64,000 nucleotides of DNA from the NCBI GenBank assembly GCA_964496495.1, contig CAZBZU010000001.1, positions 1 to 64,000 on the forward strand, written 5' to 3'. Shown here one piece after another: positions 37,064-45,248 of this stretch. The DNA comes from JASBRS01 sp964496495. Its GTDB lineage: Bacteria; Deinococcota; Deinococci; Deinococcales; Trueperaceae. Both the position numbers and the translations under genes were made by a program. The notes beneath the pieces were generated by a model. It worked only from the letters and a program-made list of their open reading frames with translations, had not been told where the DNA came from and did not search any database. Positions within the stretch are counted from its first letter, which is position 1; every line of letters starts with the position of its first letter.

Positions 37064-39223
37064 ATGAAGGTCTGGCCCGGCCGGCCGCACCCGCTGGGCG
37101 CCACGGTGGAGGTGGAGGGCATCAACTTCGCCCTCTACAGCGAGCACGCCACCGCCGTGGAGCTTTGCCTGTTCGACACCGCCTACGACCCCGCGCCGGC
37201 TCGCACCGTGGAGCTCAGCGACCGCACCGGTCCGGTGTTCCACGGCTTCGTGCCTGGGCTGCGAGCGGGGCAGCGCTACGGCTACCGGGTTCACGGTCCC
37301 TACGAGCCGGCGCGCGGGCACCGGTTCAATCCCGCCAAGATCGTGCTCGACCCCTACGCCAGAGCGATCGGCCGTCCGCTCGCCTGGCACGGCAGCCTGC
37401 TCGGCTTCGACCCCGAGACGCTGCGGCGCTCGGGCGAGGACCGCGCGGACGGCCGAGACGACGCCGCCGTCGCTCCCCTGGCGGCCGCGGTGGACGATGA
37501 CTTCGACTGGGCGGACGAGCGCCGGCCGCGGGTGCCCTTCGAGGACACGGTCATCTACGAGACGCACGTGCGTGGCATGACCATGCGCCACCCGGCGGTG
37601 GAGGAGGAGCTGCGCGGAACCTACCTCGGCCTGGCGAGCGAGCCGGTGATCGCGCACCTGCTGTCCCTCGGCGTCACCACGGTGCAGCTGCTGCCGGTGA
37701 ACGCCATCGCAGAGGAGCAGCGACTGGTCCGGCTGGGGCTCGGCAACTACTGGGGCTACCACCCGCTGGCCTACCTGGCGCCCGAGCCCCGCTACGCCGC
37801 ACGCGGGCCGGTCCACGCGGTCGACGAGTTCAAGGGCATGGTGAAGCGCTTCCATGCCGCCGGGCTCGAGGTCATCGTCGATGTGGTCTACAACCACACC
37901 GGCGAGGGCAACCATCTGGGGCCGACGCTCTCCTTCCGGGGCATCGACAACCGCAGCTACTACAAGCTCAACCCCGGGCGGCCGGAGCGGTACATCGACT
38001 ACACCGGCACCGGCAACACCCTCGATCCCGGCAACCCCTACGTGCTGCAGCTGATCATGGACAGCTTGCGCAGCTGGGCGCAGACCATGCACGTGGACGG
38101 CTTCCGCTTCGACCTCGCCTCGGCGCTCGCGCGCGAGCTGTACGACGTCGACATGCTCTCGGCCTTCTTCAAGGTGATCCAGCAGGACCCGGTGCTCTCC
38201 GGCGTCAAGCTCATCGCGGAGCCCTGGGACGTGGGTCCTGGCGGCTATCAGGTGGGCAACTTCCCCTGGCAGTGGTGCGAGTGGAACGGCCGATTCCGTG
38301 ACGGAGTGCGCGGCTACTGGCGCGGCGACCCCGGCCGCGCCGGCGAGCTGGCGACCCGACTGAGTGGCTCGTCGGACCTCTACGGTCGCCGGCAACGCCG
38401 GCCCTACGCCTCCATCAACTTCATCACCGCCCACGACGGCTTCACGCTGAAGGACCTGGTGAGCTACAGCCGGAAGCACAACGGCGCCAACGGCGAGGGG
38501 GGGACCGACGGCAGCGACCACAACCTCAGCAGCAACGGCGGCGTGGAGGGGACGACGGACGATCCCGAAGTGCTGGCGCGCCGCGACGTGCGGCGCCGCA
38601 GCCTGCTGGCGACGCTGCTGCTCTCCCAGGGCGTGCCGATGCTGCTGGGCGGCGACGAGCTGGGCCGCAGCCAGGGCGGCAACAACAACGCCTACTGTCA
38701 GGACAACGACATCAGCTGGTTCGACTGGCAGCTGGACGAGCGCGACGAGGCCTTCCTCGCCTTCACCCGCGAGGCGCTGGCGCTACGCCGCGAGCATGCC
38801 GTGTTCCGCCGGCGCACCTTCCTCGACGGAGGCCTGGACCCCGCTTCGGGCTGCAAGGACGTCACCTGGATCCACCCCGGCGGGCGCGAGATGCAGGCGC
38901 GCGACTGGCAGGCGGCCGACGGCGGCGCCTTCGGCATGTTGCTGTGCGGGGCCGCCCTCCACGAGCGCGACGCGCGCGGCCGGCGGCGCCGCGACGCCTC
39001 CTTCCTGGTGCTGTTCCACGGCCGCGGCGACGGCTGCTTCGGCTTGCCGGCCGCGCCCGAAGGGGACGGCTGGATCACGGTGCTGGCCAGTGCCGAGCCG
39101 CCGGCGCCAGGCGCGCGCTTTCAGGCCGGCGCCAGCGTGCCGCTGATCCCGGACGGTCTCACCGTGCTGCGTGCGGCCGCCGCCGAGGACGCCGCTACCA
39201 GCGCCGGGTCGCCGGAACCCTGA
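37064..39223 (+). CDS. glgX: Glycogen debranching enzyme GlgX (isoamylase type)
   Basis: The 719-residue GH13 protein begins with an isoamylase N-terminal carbohydrate-binding domain (WPGRPHPLGATVEVEGINFALYSEHATAVELCLFD), followed by the barrel: VQLLPVNAI, EVIVDVVYNHTGEGN, VDGFRFDLASALARE with nucleophile Asp350, LIAEPWDVGPGGY with acid/base Glu386, NFITAHDGFTLKDLV with the third carboxylate, and LGGDELGRSQGGNNNAYCQDN. It hydrolyses alpha-1,6 branches of glycogen. The ribosome binding site GGGGGG lies before ATG 37064, 13 nt after mqnA. Confidence 0.95.
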   Translation: MKVWPGRPHPLGATVEVEGINFALYSEHATAVELCLFDTAYDPAPARTVELSDRTGPVFHGFVPGLRAGQRYGYRVHGPYEPARGHRFNPAKIVLDPYARAIGRPLAWHGSLLGFDPETLRRSGEDRADGRDDAAVAPLAAAVDDDFDWADERRPRVPFEDTVIYETHVRGMTMRHPAVEEELRGTYLGLASEPVIAHLLSLGVTTVQLLPVNAIAEEQRLVRLGLGNYWGYHPLAYLAPEPRYAARGPVHAVDEFKGMVKRFHAAGLEVIVDVVYNHTGEGNHLGPTLSFRGIDNRSYYKLNPGRPERYIDYTGTGNTLDPGNPYVLQLIMDSLRSWAQTMHVDGFRFDLASALARELYDVDMLSAFFKVIQQDPVLSGVKLIAEPWDVGPGGYQVGNFPWQWCEWNGRFRDGVRGYWRGDPGRAGELATRLSGSSDLYGRRQRRPYASINFITAHDGFTLKDLVSYSRKHNGANGEGGTDGSDHNLSSNGGVEGTTDDPEVLARRDVRRRSLLATLLLSQGVPMLLGGDELGRSQGGNNNAYCQDNDISWFDWQLDERDEAFLAFTREALALRREHAVFRRRTFLDGGLDPASGCKDVTWIHPGGREMQARDWQAADGGAFGMLLCGAALHERDARGRRRRDASFLVLFHGRGDGCFGLPAAPEGDGWITVLASAEPPAPGARFQAGASVPLIPDGLTVLRAAAAEDAATSAGSPEP

Positions 39224-39247
39224 GCGGCGGAGGTGCTGGCCGCCGGG

Positions 39248-40633
39248 CTACTCCTCCTCCAGGCGGATCCAGGCGGTGACGTGCCGCGACGCGCTTCGCA
39301 GCGCCTTCAGGTCGCTCGCCGAGAGGCGGTCGGCGGCGCTCTCCAGCAGCCGCGCCACCTCGCGGTCGACGGTCGCCTGGAGCTCGACGTTGGCGGCGCT
39401 CGCCTGCATCCGCCGCAGGGTGTGCGCCAGGTGCCGGGCGACCATGGGGTCGCCGGCGGCGTGGGCGCGCAGCTCGCCGAAGAGGTGCTCGACGAGCGCC
39501 CCCAGCTCCGGCCTGGGCACCACCAGCCGCAGGGTGCCGTCGTCGTCCTCGAGGTGGCCGGGAGGCAGGCGGCGGCGCGCCAGCAGGTCGATGGCCTCGG
39601 CCAGGCGGTCGATGCAGGTCATGGCGGTGAAGGGATCGTTGATGCCCGGGGAGAGGGCGCGCAACGCCACCTCCAGGAGCTGATCGAAGAGGAAGTAGGG
39701 GTCCTGCTGCGGGGTTCGCACGGCGCCCAGCACGTAGTAGCCCTCGATGCGGCCGGCGAGTGCCTCGGCGGCCTCCGTGGGGTGGATGTCGGCGAAGGGA
39801 CCGCCGAGCATGAGGAAGCTGCCCGGCGGGTTGTGCAGGCGGATGAGCGCGTCGTGCTCGGCGGCCAGCGCCGTCAGGCCGCCGAGGTCGATGGCCTGGA
39901 CGTAGCCCGCCCGCTGCGAGCGTATCGTCACCGCCTCGCGCTGGAAGGCCTCCGGCAGGGCCGGGGTCGCTGGCACGGCGCCGCCCTCGGGCGCGTCGAC
40001 GCTGGGCTCCGCCGACGCGCCTGCCGCCTCGCGGTCGTTTGGCTCGTCGGCCGGCGGGAAGCCGAGGATCTGCTGGGTGAGCGCGCGGCCCACGCGCGCC
40101 AGCACGTAGGAGACCTGAACGCTCTCGGCAGCGTGGTGGATGAAGTAGATCAGCACGCCCAGGCTCGCCAGCGTGAGCACCAGCGCGACGCCCACCGACA
40201 CGTGCGGCACGAAGGCGGCGATGCCCTGCTGAGCGTCGGCGCTGCGCACGGTGCGCAGCACCATCAGGCAGTAGAGGAAGGTGGCGACGAAGATGCCGAG
40301 CGCCGCCTGGTTGCCGCGGTCGCGCATGAAGTTGCCCACCAGGCGCGGCCCGAACTGCTGGGAGGCGAGCGACAGACCGACCAGGGTCATGGAGAAGACC
40401 ACCCCGGCCACGGTGATGAGCGAGCCGGCCACGGTGCTGAGCAGGGCGCGGGCGCCGTCGGCGTCGTTGAGGGCGCCGAGCAGCGCCAGGCGCGGCAAGC
40501 TGGCGTGGGCATAGGTGCGGTCGACGGCGAGGGTGGCGAAGGAGAACAGCAGGGCGCCCAACGCCATCAGCGAGGGCAGGAACCAGTAGCTCGAGCCCAG
40601 GCGATCGAGCCAGCCGAGAAGACGCGTGCTCAC
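39248..40633 (-). CDS. DUF2254 family membrane protein
   Basis: The 461-residue protein has four N-terminal membrane helices (about residues 15-160) with the family text LLSTVAGSLITVAGVVFSMTLVGLSLASQQFGPRLVGNFMRDRGNQAALGIFVATFLYCLMVLR compressed into helices 2-3, then a soluble region with a conserved RSQRAGYVQAID stretch and ALSPGINDPFTAMTCIDRLAEAI. Function is unknown in the family. GTG 40633 has GGGAGGGG upstream and a TAGCAT -10 candidate at 40655-40660. Confidence 0.85.
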   Translation of the reverse strand: MSTRLLGWLDRLGSSYWFLPSLMALGALLFSFATLAVDRTYAHASLPRLALLGALNDADGARALLSTVAGSLITVAGVVFSMTLVGLSLASQQFGPRLVGNFMRDRGNQAALGIFVATFLYCLMVLRTVRSADAQQGIAAFVPHVSVGVALVLTLASLGVLIYFIHHAAESVQVSYVLARVGRALTQQILGFPPADEPNDREAAGASAEPSVDAPEGGAVPATPALPEAFQREAVTIRSQRAGYVQAIDLGGLTALAAEHDALIRLHNPPGSFLMLGGPFADIHPTEAAEALAGRIEGYYVLGAVRTPQQDPYFLFDQLLEVALRALSPGINDPFTAMTCIDRLAEAIDLLARRRLPPGHLEDDDGTLRLVVPRPELGALVEHLFGELRAHAAGDPMVARHLAHTLRRMQASAANVELQATVDREVARLLESAADRLSASDLKALRSASRHVTAWIRLEEE

Positions 40634-40703
40634 AGGGCCCCTCCCTCGCCCACCATGCTAGCAAGCGGGCGCGTGACGGCCGCCCGAGGGCGACCGTCAC
40701 GGG

Positions 40704-42011
40704 TCAGAGCACGTAGCGGCTCAGGTCCTCGTTGCCGACGATGTCCTCGAGCTTGCGCCTGACGTAAGCCTCGTCGATGGTGACGCTGCCCAGCTCGGTG
40801 CCGAAGGAGACGTCCTCCAGCACCGTCTCCAGGATGGTGTGCAGGCGCCTGGCACCGATGTCCTCGACCTCGCGGTTGACCCTCTCGGCGTACTCCGCGA
40901 TGGCGACCACGCCGCTCTCGGCGAAGTGGATGTGGGTGCCGTCCACGGCGAGCAGCTCGGTGTACTGCTTGGTGAGCGCGTGCCGCGGCTGCGTGAGGAT
41001 GCGCTGGAAGTCGCCGGCGGAGAGCTCCTCGAGCTCCACTCGGATGGGGAAGCGACCCTGCAACTCGGGAATCAGGTCGCTGGGCTTGGAGACGTTGAAG
41101 GCTCCCGCGGCGATGAACAGCATGTGGTCGGTCGTCACGGGCCCCTGGCGGGTGTTCACCTGGGTGCCTTCGACCACGGGCAGCAGGTCGCGCTGCACCC
41201 CCTCGCCGCTGACGTCGCTGCCTCCCATGCCCTCCGAGCCGGCGATCTTGTCGATCTCGTCGATGAACACGATGCCCATGTTCTCGGCGCGGTAGACGGC
41301 CTCGCGCCCCACGGCGTCGTGGTCGATCAGGCGGTCGGCTTCCTCGTCCTCCAGCACCCGCCTGGCCTCGCGCACGCTCAGCTTGCGCTTCACCTTGCGT
41401 TGCGGCATGAAGCTCGACAGCATGTCCTGCAGGTTGAGGCCCATCTCCTCCATGCCCGGCATCATCACGCCCGCGGGCTTCTCGTCCGCCACCTCGATCT
41501 CCACGGTGCGCTCGTCGAGGCCCCCTTTCTCGAGCAGGGCACGCATGCGCTCGCGGCCTTCGCTGGTGCCCCCCGGCAGCAGCGCGTCGAGCAGGCGCTC
41601 CTTGGCGGCGGCCGCGGCGCGCCCGCGCACCTCCTCCTTCTTCTCGGCCTCGACCATGGCCGTGGCGGAGCGCACCATATCGCGGACGATCGACTCGACG
41701 TCGCGGCCGACGTACCCGACCTCCGTGAACTTGGTGGCCTCCACCTTGAGGAAGGGGGCCTTCGCCAGCCGCGCCAGCCGCCTGGCGATCTCGGTCTTGC
41801 CCACGCCGGTGGGTCCGATCATGAGGATGTTCTTGGGGGTGATCTCGGCCTGCAGCTCGTCGGGGAGGTGGCGGCGGCGGTAGTGGTTGCGCAAGGCCAC
41901 GGCCACCGATCGCTTGGCCTTGTTCTGCCCGATGATGTGGCGGTCGAGCTCCTCCACGATCTCCAGCGGCGTGAGCTCGGCGGCGTGCGCCAGCAGGGCA
42001 TCGGCGCTCAT
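40704..42011 (-). CDS. hslU: ATP-dependent protease ATPase subunit HslU
   Basis: The 435-residue AAA+ unfoldase has IVEELDRHIIGQNKAKRSVAVALRNHYRR, Walker A GPTGVGKTE (residues 66-74), the pore loop VGYVGRD, an I-domain, Walker B VFIDEIDKIA and the C-terminal DLSRYVL that inserts into HslV. The ATG overlaps the hslV stop as ATGA. It feeds substrates to the HslV peptidase. Confidence 0.97.
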   Translation of the reverse strand: MSADALLAHAAELTPLEIVEELDRHIIGQNKAKRSVAVALRNHYRRRHLPDELQAEITPKNILMIGPTGVGKTEIARRLARLAKAPFLKVEATKFTEVGYVGRDVESIVRDMVRSATAMVEAEKKEEVRGRAAAAAKERLLDALLPGGTSEGRERMRALLEKGGLDERTVEIEVADEKPAGVMMPGMEEMGLNLQDMLSSFMPQRKVKRKLSVREARRVLEDEEADRLIDHDAVGREAVYRAENMGIVFIDEIDKIAGSEGMGGSDVSGEGVQRDLLPVVEGTQVNTRQGPVTTDHMLFIAAGAFNVSKPSDLIPELQGRFPIRVELEELSAGDFQRILTQPRHALTKQYTELLAVDGTHIHFAESGVVAIAEYAERVNREVEDIGARRLHTILETVLEDVSFGTELGSVTIDEAYVRRKLEDIVGNEDLSRYVL

Positions 42012-42574
42012 GCCTGGCCCCCCTCGTCCTCGGCCTCGCCACCGGTCACCAGCACGGTGGCGTTGCCGCTGGTGTAGATGTCGATCTCGGCGGCGATGGT
42101 CAGGGCCTTGCGCGCGATCTCCTCGGCGCTCAGGGCCGTCTCTCGCAGCAAGGCGGTGGCGGCGGCCTGGGCGTAGGGTCCGCCCGAGCCGACCGCGGCC
42201 ACCGGCTCGTCCGGCGCGATGACGTCGCCGGCGCCCGAGAGCGTGAGGATGTGCTCGTCGTCCGCCACGATCAGCATGGCCTCCAGGTTCCGCAGCGCGC
42301 GGTCGGTGCGCCACTCCTTCACGGTGTCGACCGAGGCCTTGAGCAGGTTGCCCTTGGCCGACGCCAGGTAGCCCTCGAACTTGTCGAGCAGGGTGAAGGC
42401 GTCGCTGACGGCGCCCGCGAAGCCGGTGAGGACGGTCCCGTCCGAGAGGGTGCGCACCTTCACGGCTCCCTTCTTGACGATGGTCTCGCCAAGGGTGACC
42501 TGTCCGTCCCCGGCGATGGCGGTCCTGCCGTCTCTTTGGACGGCCACGATGGTGGTGCCGTGCATGCGCCTCAT
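42008..42574 (-). CDS. hslV: ATP-dependent protease peptidase subunit HslV
   Basis: The 188-residue proteasome-like peptidase has TTIVAVQRDGRTAIAGDGQVTLG and later LTGFAGAVSDAFTL. The active Thr is preceded by MRRMHG (or MHG from the second ATG at 42565), so a short propeptide must be cut to free the N-terminal Thr, unlike E. coli where only Met is removed. TAGGCT lies 9 nt before ATG 42574, giving at most a very short leader. hslU follows in the same unit. Confidence 0.96.
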   Translation of the reverse strand: MRRMHGTTIVAVQRDGRTAIAGDGQVTLGETIVKKGAVKVRTLSDGTVLTGFAGAVSDAFTLLDKFEGYLASAKGNLLKASVDTVKEWRTDRALRNLEAMLIVADDEHILTLSGAGDVIAPDEPVAAVGSGGPYAQAAATALLRETALSAEEIARKALTIAAEIDIYTSGNATVLVTGGEAEDEGGQA

Positions 42575-42716
42575 ACGCCCACGAGCCTATCAGAGCGCCG
42601 CGAGGGGCGTCGTATCCGGTCGGCCGCCGGGCGGCAGCCGCACGGGTCGGAGGTGCCGACCGCCGGCGACAGCCCGGTGGCGGGTCACCGCTCCGGGCGT
42701 GCGACCGTGCTCGGGT

Positions 42717-42722
42717 TAGCAT
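42717..42722 (+). promoter_or_regulatory. Leaderless -10 box (TAGCAT) for thymidine kinase
   Basis: TAGCAT lies 6 nt upstream of the ATG at 42729. Confidence 0.5.
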
Positions 42723-42728
42723 GGCGGC

Positions 42729-43340
42729 ATGCTAGCGCACGCCTTCGGAGGGGGCTGGATCGAGCTGATCGTGGGCCCCATGTTCAGCGGCAAGTCCGAG
42801 GAGCTCATCCGGCGCGTCAACCGTTCGCTCATCGCCAGGCAACGCGTGCAGGTGTTCAAGCCGGCCATCGACGCCCGCTACGTTCCTGAGGCGGTGGCGT
42901 CGCACGACGGCCGCTCCTTGAAGGCGGTGCCCGTGGCCGACACCGCCGGCATCCGCGAGCTGCTGGCGGACGACACCCAGGTCGTGGCGATCGACGAGGG
43001 GCAGTTCTTCGACGAGGCCGTGATCGTCCTGGCTCTGGAGCTTGCCGACGGCGGCAAGCGCGTGATCCTGGCGGGTCTCGACCTCGACTTCCGCGGCGAG
43101 CCGTTCGGGCCGATGCCGGCGCTGCTGGCGCACGCCGAGGTGGTGGAGAAGCTGACGGCCATCTGCTCGTGCGGGCGCGCCGCCACCCGCACCCAGCGCC
43201 TCATCGGGGGCCAGCCCGCCCACTACGACGACCCCGTGATCCTGGTCGGCGCCGCCGAGCGCTACGAGCCGCGCTGCCGCGAGCACCATGTCGTGCTCAA
43301 GGGGGAGCGGCCGGTACCGCTGTTCGACCTGGCGTCCTGA
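42729..43340 (+). CDS. tdk: Thymidine kinase
   Basis: The 203-residue type II thymidine kinase has the P-loop GPMFSGKSEELIRR (residues 16-29), VAIDEGQFFDEAV, the lasso/zinc region ICSCGRAATRTQRLIGG and YEPRCREHH. The zinc motif is CSCG, one residue shorter than the common CxxCG. It salvages thymidine to dTMP. The end is convergent with aspS2. Confidence 0.94.
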   Translation: MLAHAFGGGWIELIVGPMFSGKSEELIRRVNRSLIARQRVQVFKPAIDARYVPEAVASHDGRSLKAVPVADTAGIRELLADDTQVVAIDEGQFFDEAVIVLALELADGGKRVILAGLDLDFRGEPFGPMPALLAHAEVVEKLTAICSCGRAATRTQRLIGGQPAHYDDPVILVGAAERYEPRCREHHVVLKGERPVPLFDLAS

Positions 43341-43376
43341 GCCGCGCGTGGCGCGCTGCCCGGACGGGCTGCGGGG

Positions 43377-44666
43377 TCACGGTTGGATGCGGCTGCCGTC
43401 TCTCGGGAAGGCGCGTGCGAAGCGGACGTTGGGGATTCCGAGCAGTAGCGCGGTGAGGCGTTCGGCTCCGGCAGCGAAGCCGCCGTGCGGTGGCATGCCG
43501 TGCTGGAACACCTCCAGATAGCCCCTGAAGCCGGCCGGGTCCATGTTGCGCTTGGTCAGCTCCTCCACCAGCATGTCGTGCCTGTGGACGCGCTGGCCGC
43601 CGGAGGTGATCTCCACCCCGCGGAACAGCAGGTCGACCCCGCGCGTGAGGTCCGCCCCCTCCGGATGCGTGTAGAACGGTCTGGCTGCCTGTGGGAAGTG
43701 CGTGACGAACACGAACTCGCTACCGTGCTCGTGGCGGGCCCAGCGCCCGAGCAGGCGCTCGGCCTCCGGATCCAGGTCCTTGCCACCCGTCTCATGGCCG
43801 TAGCGTTCCTTGATCAGCGAGCGCGCCTCCAGCAGCGGGATGCGCGGCACGGGTACGCCGACATCGGGAGCGGTTGCCTCGAGGAGCTGCAGCTCGGCGG
43901 CGCAGCGCTCGACCACCTGCGACATCATCGCCTTGAACAGGCCCTCCTGCAGGTCCATGACGTCGTTCTCGTCCGAGATGAAGCCCACCTCCACGTCCAG
44001 CGACAGGTACTCCGCCAGGTGGCGGCTGGTGTGGCTGGGCTCGGCGCGGAACACCGGCGCCACCTCGTAGACGCGCTCGAAGACGGCGACCATGATCTGC
44101 TTGTAGACCTGCGGGGACTGCGCCAGGTAGGCACGCTTCCCGTAGTAGTCGACCTCGAAGAGGTTGGCGCCGCCCTCGGCGCCGGCAGCCACGATCTTGG
44201 GGGTGAAGATCTCGGTGAAGTCGCGGGCATCCAGGTACGCCCGGAAGGCGCGCACCAGCTCGGCTTGCACCTTGAGCACGGCCTGCGCCTTCAGACCGCG
44301 AACGGTGACCTGCCGGTACTCCAGGAGCGTCTCCGGGTTGGCGTGCCACTCCTCCTTGGCGATCTCGACCGGTGGCGGCGTGGTGGCTCGGGACAGCACC
44401 TCGAGCGCGTCGGCCCGCACCTCCACGCCGCCCGGCGCTCGCTCGTTGGCGACCACGGTGCCTTGGACCCGCACGCAGCTCTCGTGCAGCGGCAGCTGCG
44501 TCTTCTCGAAGACGCACTGGGCCACCCCGCTGCGATCGCGCAGCAGCAGGAACTGGATGCCTCCCAGGTCGCGGCGGTTGTGTACCCAGCCCTGCACCGC
44601 GACGCGCTCTCCGATGCGCGTCGGCAGGGCCCGGTTCAAGGTTCGCTCGTCCGTCACGGTCTCCAT
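43377..44666 (-). CDS. aspS2: Archaeal-type aspartyl-tRNA synthetase, probably non-discriminating (AspRS2)
   Basis: The 429-residue class IIb synthetase has an N-terminal OB domain (RVAVQGWVHNRRDLGG) and a catalytic core with FTEIFTPKIVAAGAEGGANLFEVDYYGKRAYLAQSPQVYKQIM split over motif 2 approach, VFRAEPSHTSRHLAEYLSLDVE, RPFYTHPEGAD, and the C-terminal PPHGGFAAGAERLTALLL and FPRD. PPHGGF and FPRD separate it from AsnRS. His29 in GWVH takes the place of the Trp found in tRNA-Asp-specific archaeal enzymes; His there is linked to non-discriminating AspRS2 such as that of Thermus, which also charges tRNA-Asn for GatCAB. Expression is probably set by the upstream attenuator. AGGAG at 44673-44677 precedes ATG 44666. 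Confidence 0.92.
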   Translation of the reverse strand: METVTDERTLNRALPTRIGERVAVQGWVHNRRDLGGIQFLLLRDRSGVAQCVFEKTQLPLHESCVRVQGTVVANERAPGGVEVRADALEVLSRATTPPPVEIAKEEWHANPETLLEYRQVTVRGLKAQAVLKVQAELVRAFRAYLDARDFTEIFTPKIVAAGAEGGANLFEVDYYGKRAYLAQSPQVYKQIMVAVFERVYEVAPVFRAEPSHTSRHLAEYLSLDVEVGFISDENDVMDLQEGLFKAMMSQVVERCAAELQLLEATAPDVGVPVPRIPLLEARSLIKERYGHETGGKDLDPEAERLLGRWARHEHGSEFVFVTHFPQAARPFYTHPEGADLTRGVDLLFRGVEITSGGQRVHRHDMLVEELTKRNMDPAGFRGYLEVFQHGMPPHGGFAAGAERLTALLLGIPNVRFARAFPRDGSRIQP

Positions 44667-44684
44667 CGCACGCTCCTAGACAGA

Positions 44685-44773
44685 ACCACCCCGAGGGGAC
44701 CTCGGGGTGGTCTGCGGGCCGAACCGCGGCCTATGCCCCGAGCCACCTCACACGGGAATTGTCGTCGCTCGGG
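44685..44773 (-). promoter_or_regulatory. Four-segment ribosome-mediated attenuator upstream of aspS2
   Basis: Four complementary segments lie in order on the minus strand: 1 = CCCGAG (44773-44768, inside leader codons just before the Asp-Asp-Asn run), 2 = CTCGGGG (44742-44736, last sense codons), 3 = ACCACCCCGAG (44711-44701) and 4 = CTCGGGGTGGT (44695-44685). Segments 1:2, 2:3 and 3:4 can each pair; 3:4 is a perfect stem of 11-12 bp followed by TTCTGTCT and, 7 nt on, the aspS2 ribosome binding site. Stalling at Asp/Asn codons would cover segment 1 and favour 2:3, freeing expression. Termination versus occlusion of ribosome binding cannot be decided, as the T-tract is weak. Confidence 0.75.
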
Positions 44774-44796
44774 TGGCGGGGCCGAAGGCTCGTCAT
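44731..44796 (-). CDS. Leader peptide of aspS2 (Asp-Asp-Asn codons)
   Basis: A 21-codon ORF starts at ATG 44796 and ends with TAG at 44733-44731. Codons 11-13 are GAC GAC AAT, Asp-Asp-Asn, in the context HPSDDNSR. AAT is the rare Asn codon here; nearby genes use AAC almost only. A TAGATT box lies 7 nt before the ATG, so the ORF would be translated from the 5' end of the mRNA. Its position, codon content and overlap with pairing segments fit a control peptide and not a functional protein. Confidence 0.75.
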   Translation of the reverse strand: MTSLRPRHPSDDNSRVRWLGA

Positions 44797-44803
44797 GGGC
44801 GGT

Positions 44804-44809
44804 AATCTA
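44804..44809 (-). promoter_or_regulatory. Leaderless -10 box (TAGATT) of the aspS2 leader transcript
   Basis: TAGATT lies 7 nt upstream of the leader-peptide ATG at 44796. Confidence 0.65.
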
Positions 44810-44828
44810 GCAGGCGCTTGCGGGCGTG

Positions 44829-45248
44829 TCAACGGCGCCGGCCCGCTCGCGGGCCGGCGCGCTCCAGCAGCTGGCGCAGGAGGCGCACGTGCTCGACGTC
44901 CTTGGGTCGTCCCAGCCGCTCCTTGAACGCCAGCAAGGTGGCAAGCCCGACGCATGGCCAGCCCAGCACGTCCTCCGCGCCATCGATGAGGGTGTCGACG
45001 TCCTCGCCGAGCCAGCCGCCCCAGATCTCCACCTCCGGGCGTGGCCGCACCACCGGGTCGAGCAGGCCGGCGTCGGGCTCGGAGAGCCTGCAGGCCAGCA
45101 GCCAGGCGGGGCCGCGCGCCAGGATGTCCAGGTCGCCGGCGGCATGCACCAGGCCCCGCAGCAACAGCGCGCCGCTCCCGTGCACGACGTAGTGGCCGCG
45201 GGGCAAGGCCAGCTCTCGCAGCCTGGCCACCGCCTCGGCGCCGGTCAC
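44829..45248 (-). CDS. Nucleotidyltransferase-like protein
   Basis: The 139-residue protein has the short nucleotidyltransferase-type segment HYVVHGSGALLLRGLVHAAGDLDILARG (GSx..DxD-like) near residue 20 and a helical C-terminus with KDVEHVRLLRQLL, as in small MNT/AbiEii-like proteins. GTG 45248 overlaps the Nudix stop as GTGA. Substrate unknown; it ends 19 nt before the aspS2 leader promoter. Confidence 0.6.
   Translation of the reverse strand: MTGAEAVARLRELALPRGHYVVHGSGALLLRGLVHAAGDLDILARGPAWLLACRLSEPDAGLLDPVVRPRPEVEIWGGWLGEDVDTLIDGAEDVLGWPCVGLATLLAFKERLGRPKDVEHVRLLRQLLERAGPRAGRRR

Noticed and set aside
43377..44666. AsnRS annotation for the class IIb synthetase
   Set aside because: PPHGGFAAGAERL and the final FPRD block are those of archaeal-type AspRS; AsnRS has FGLGFERL and FPRTPG.
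44667..44800. T-box riboswitch upstream of the synthetase
   Set aside because: No T-box core sequence or specifier-loop architecture is visible, while a leader ORF with Asp/Asn codons and four pairing segments is.
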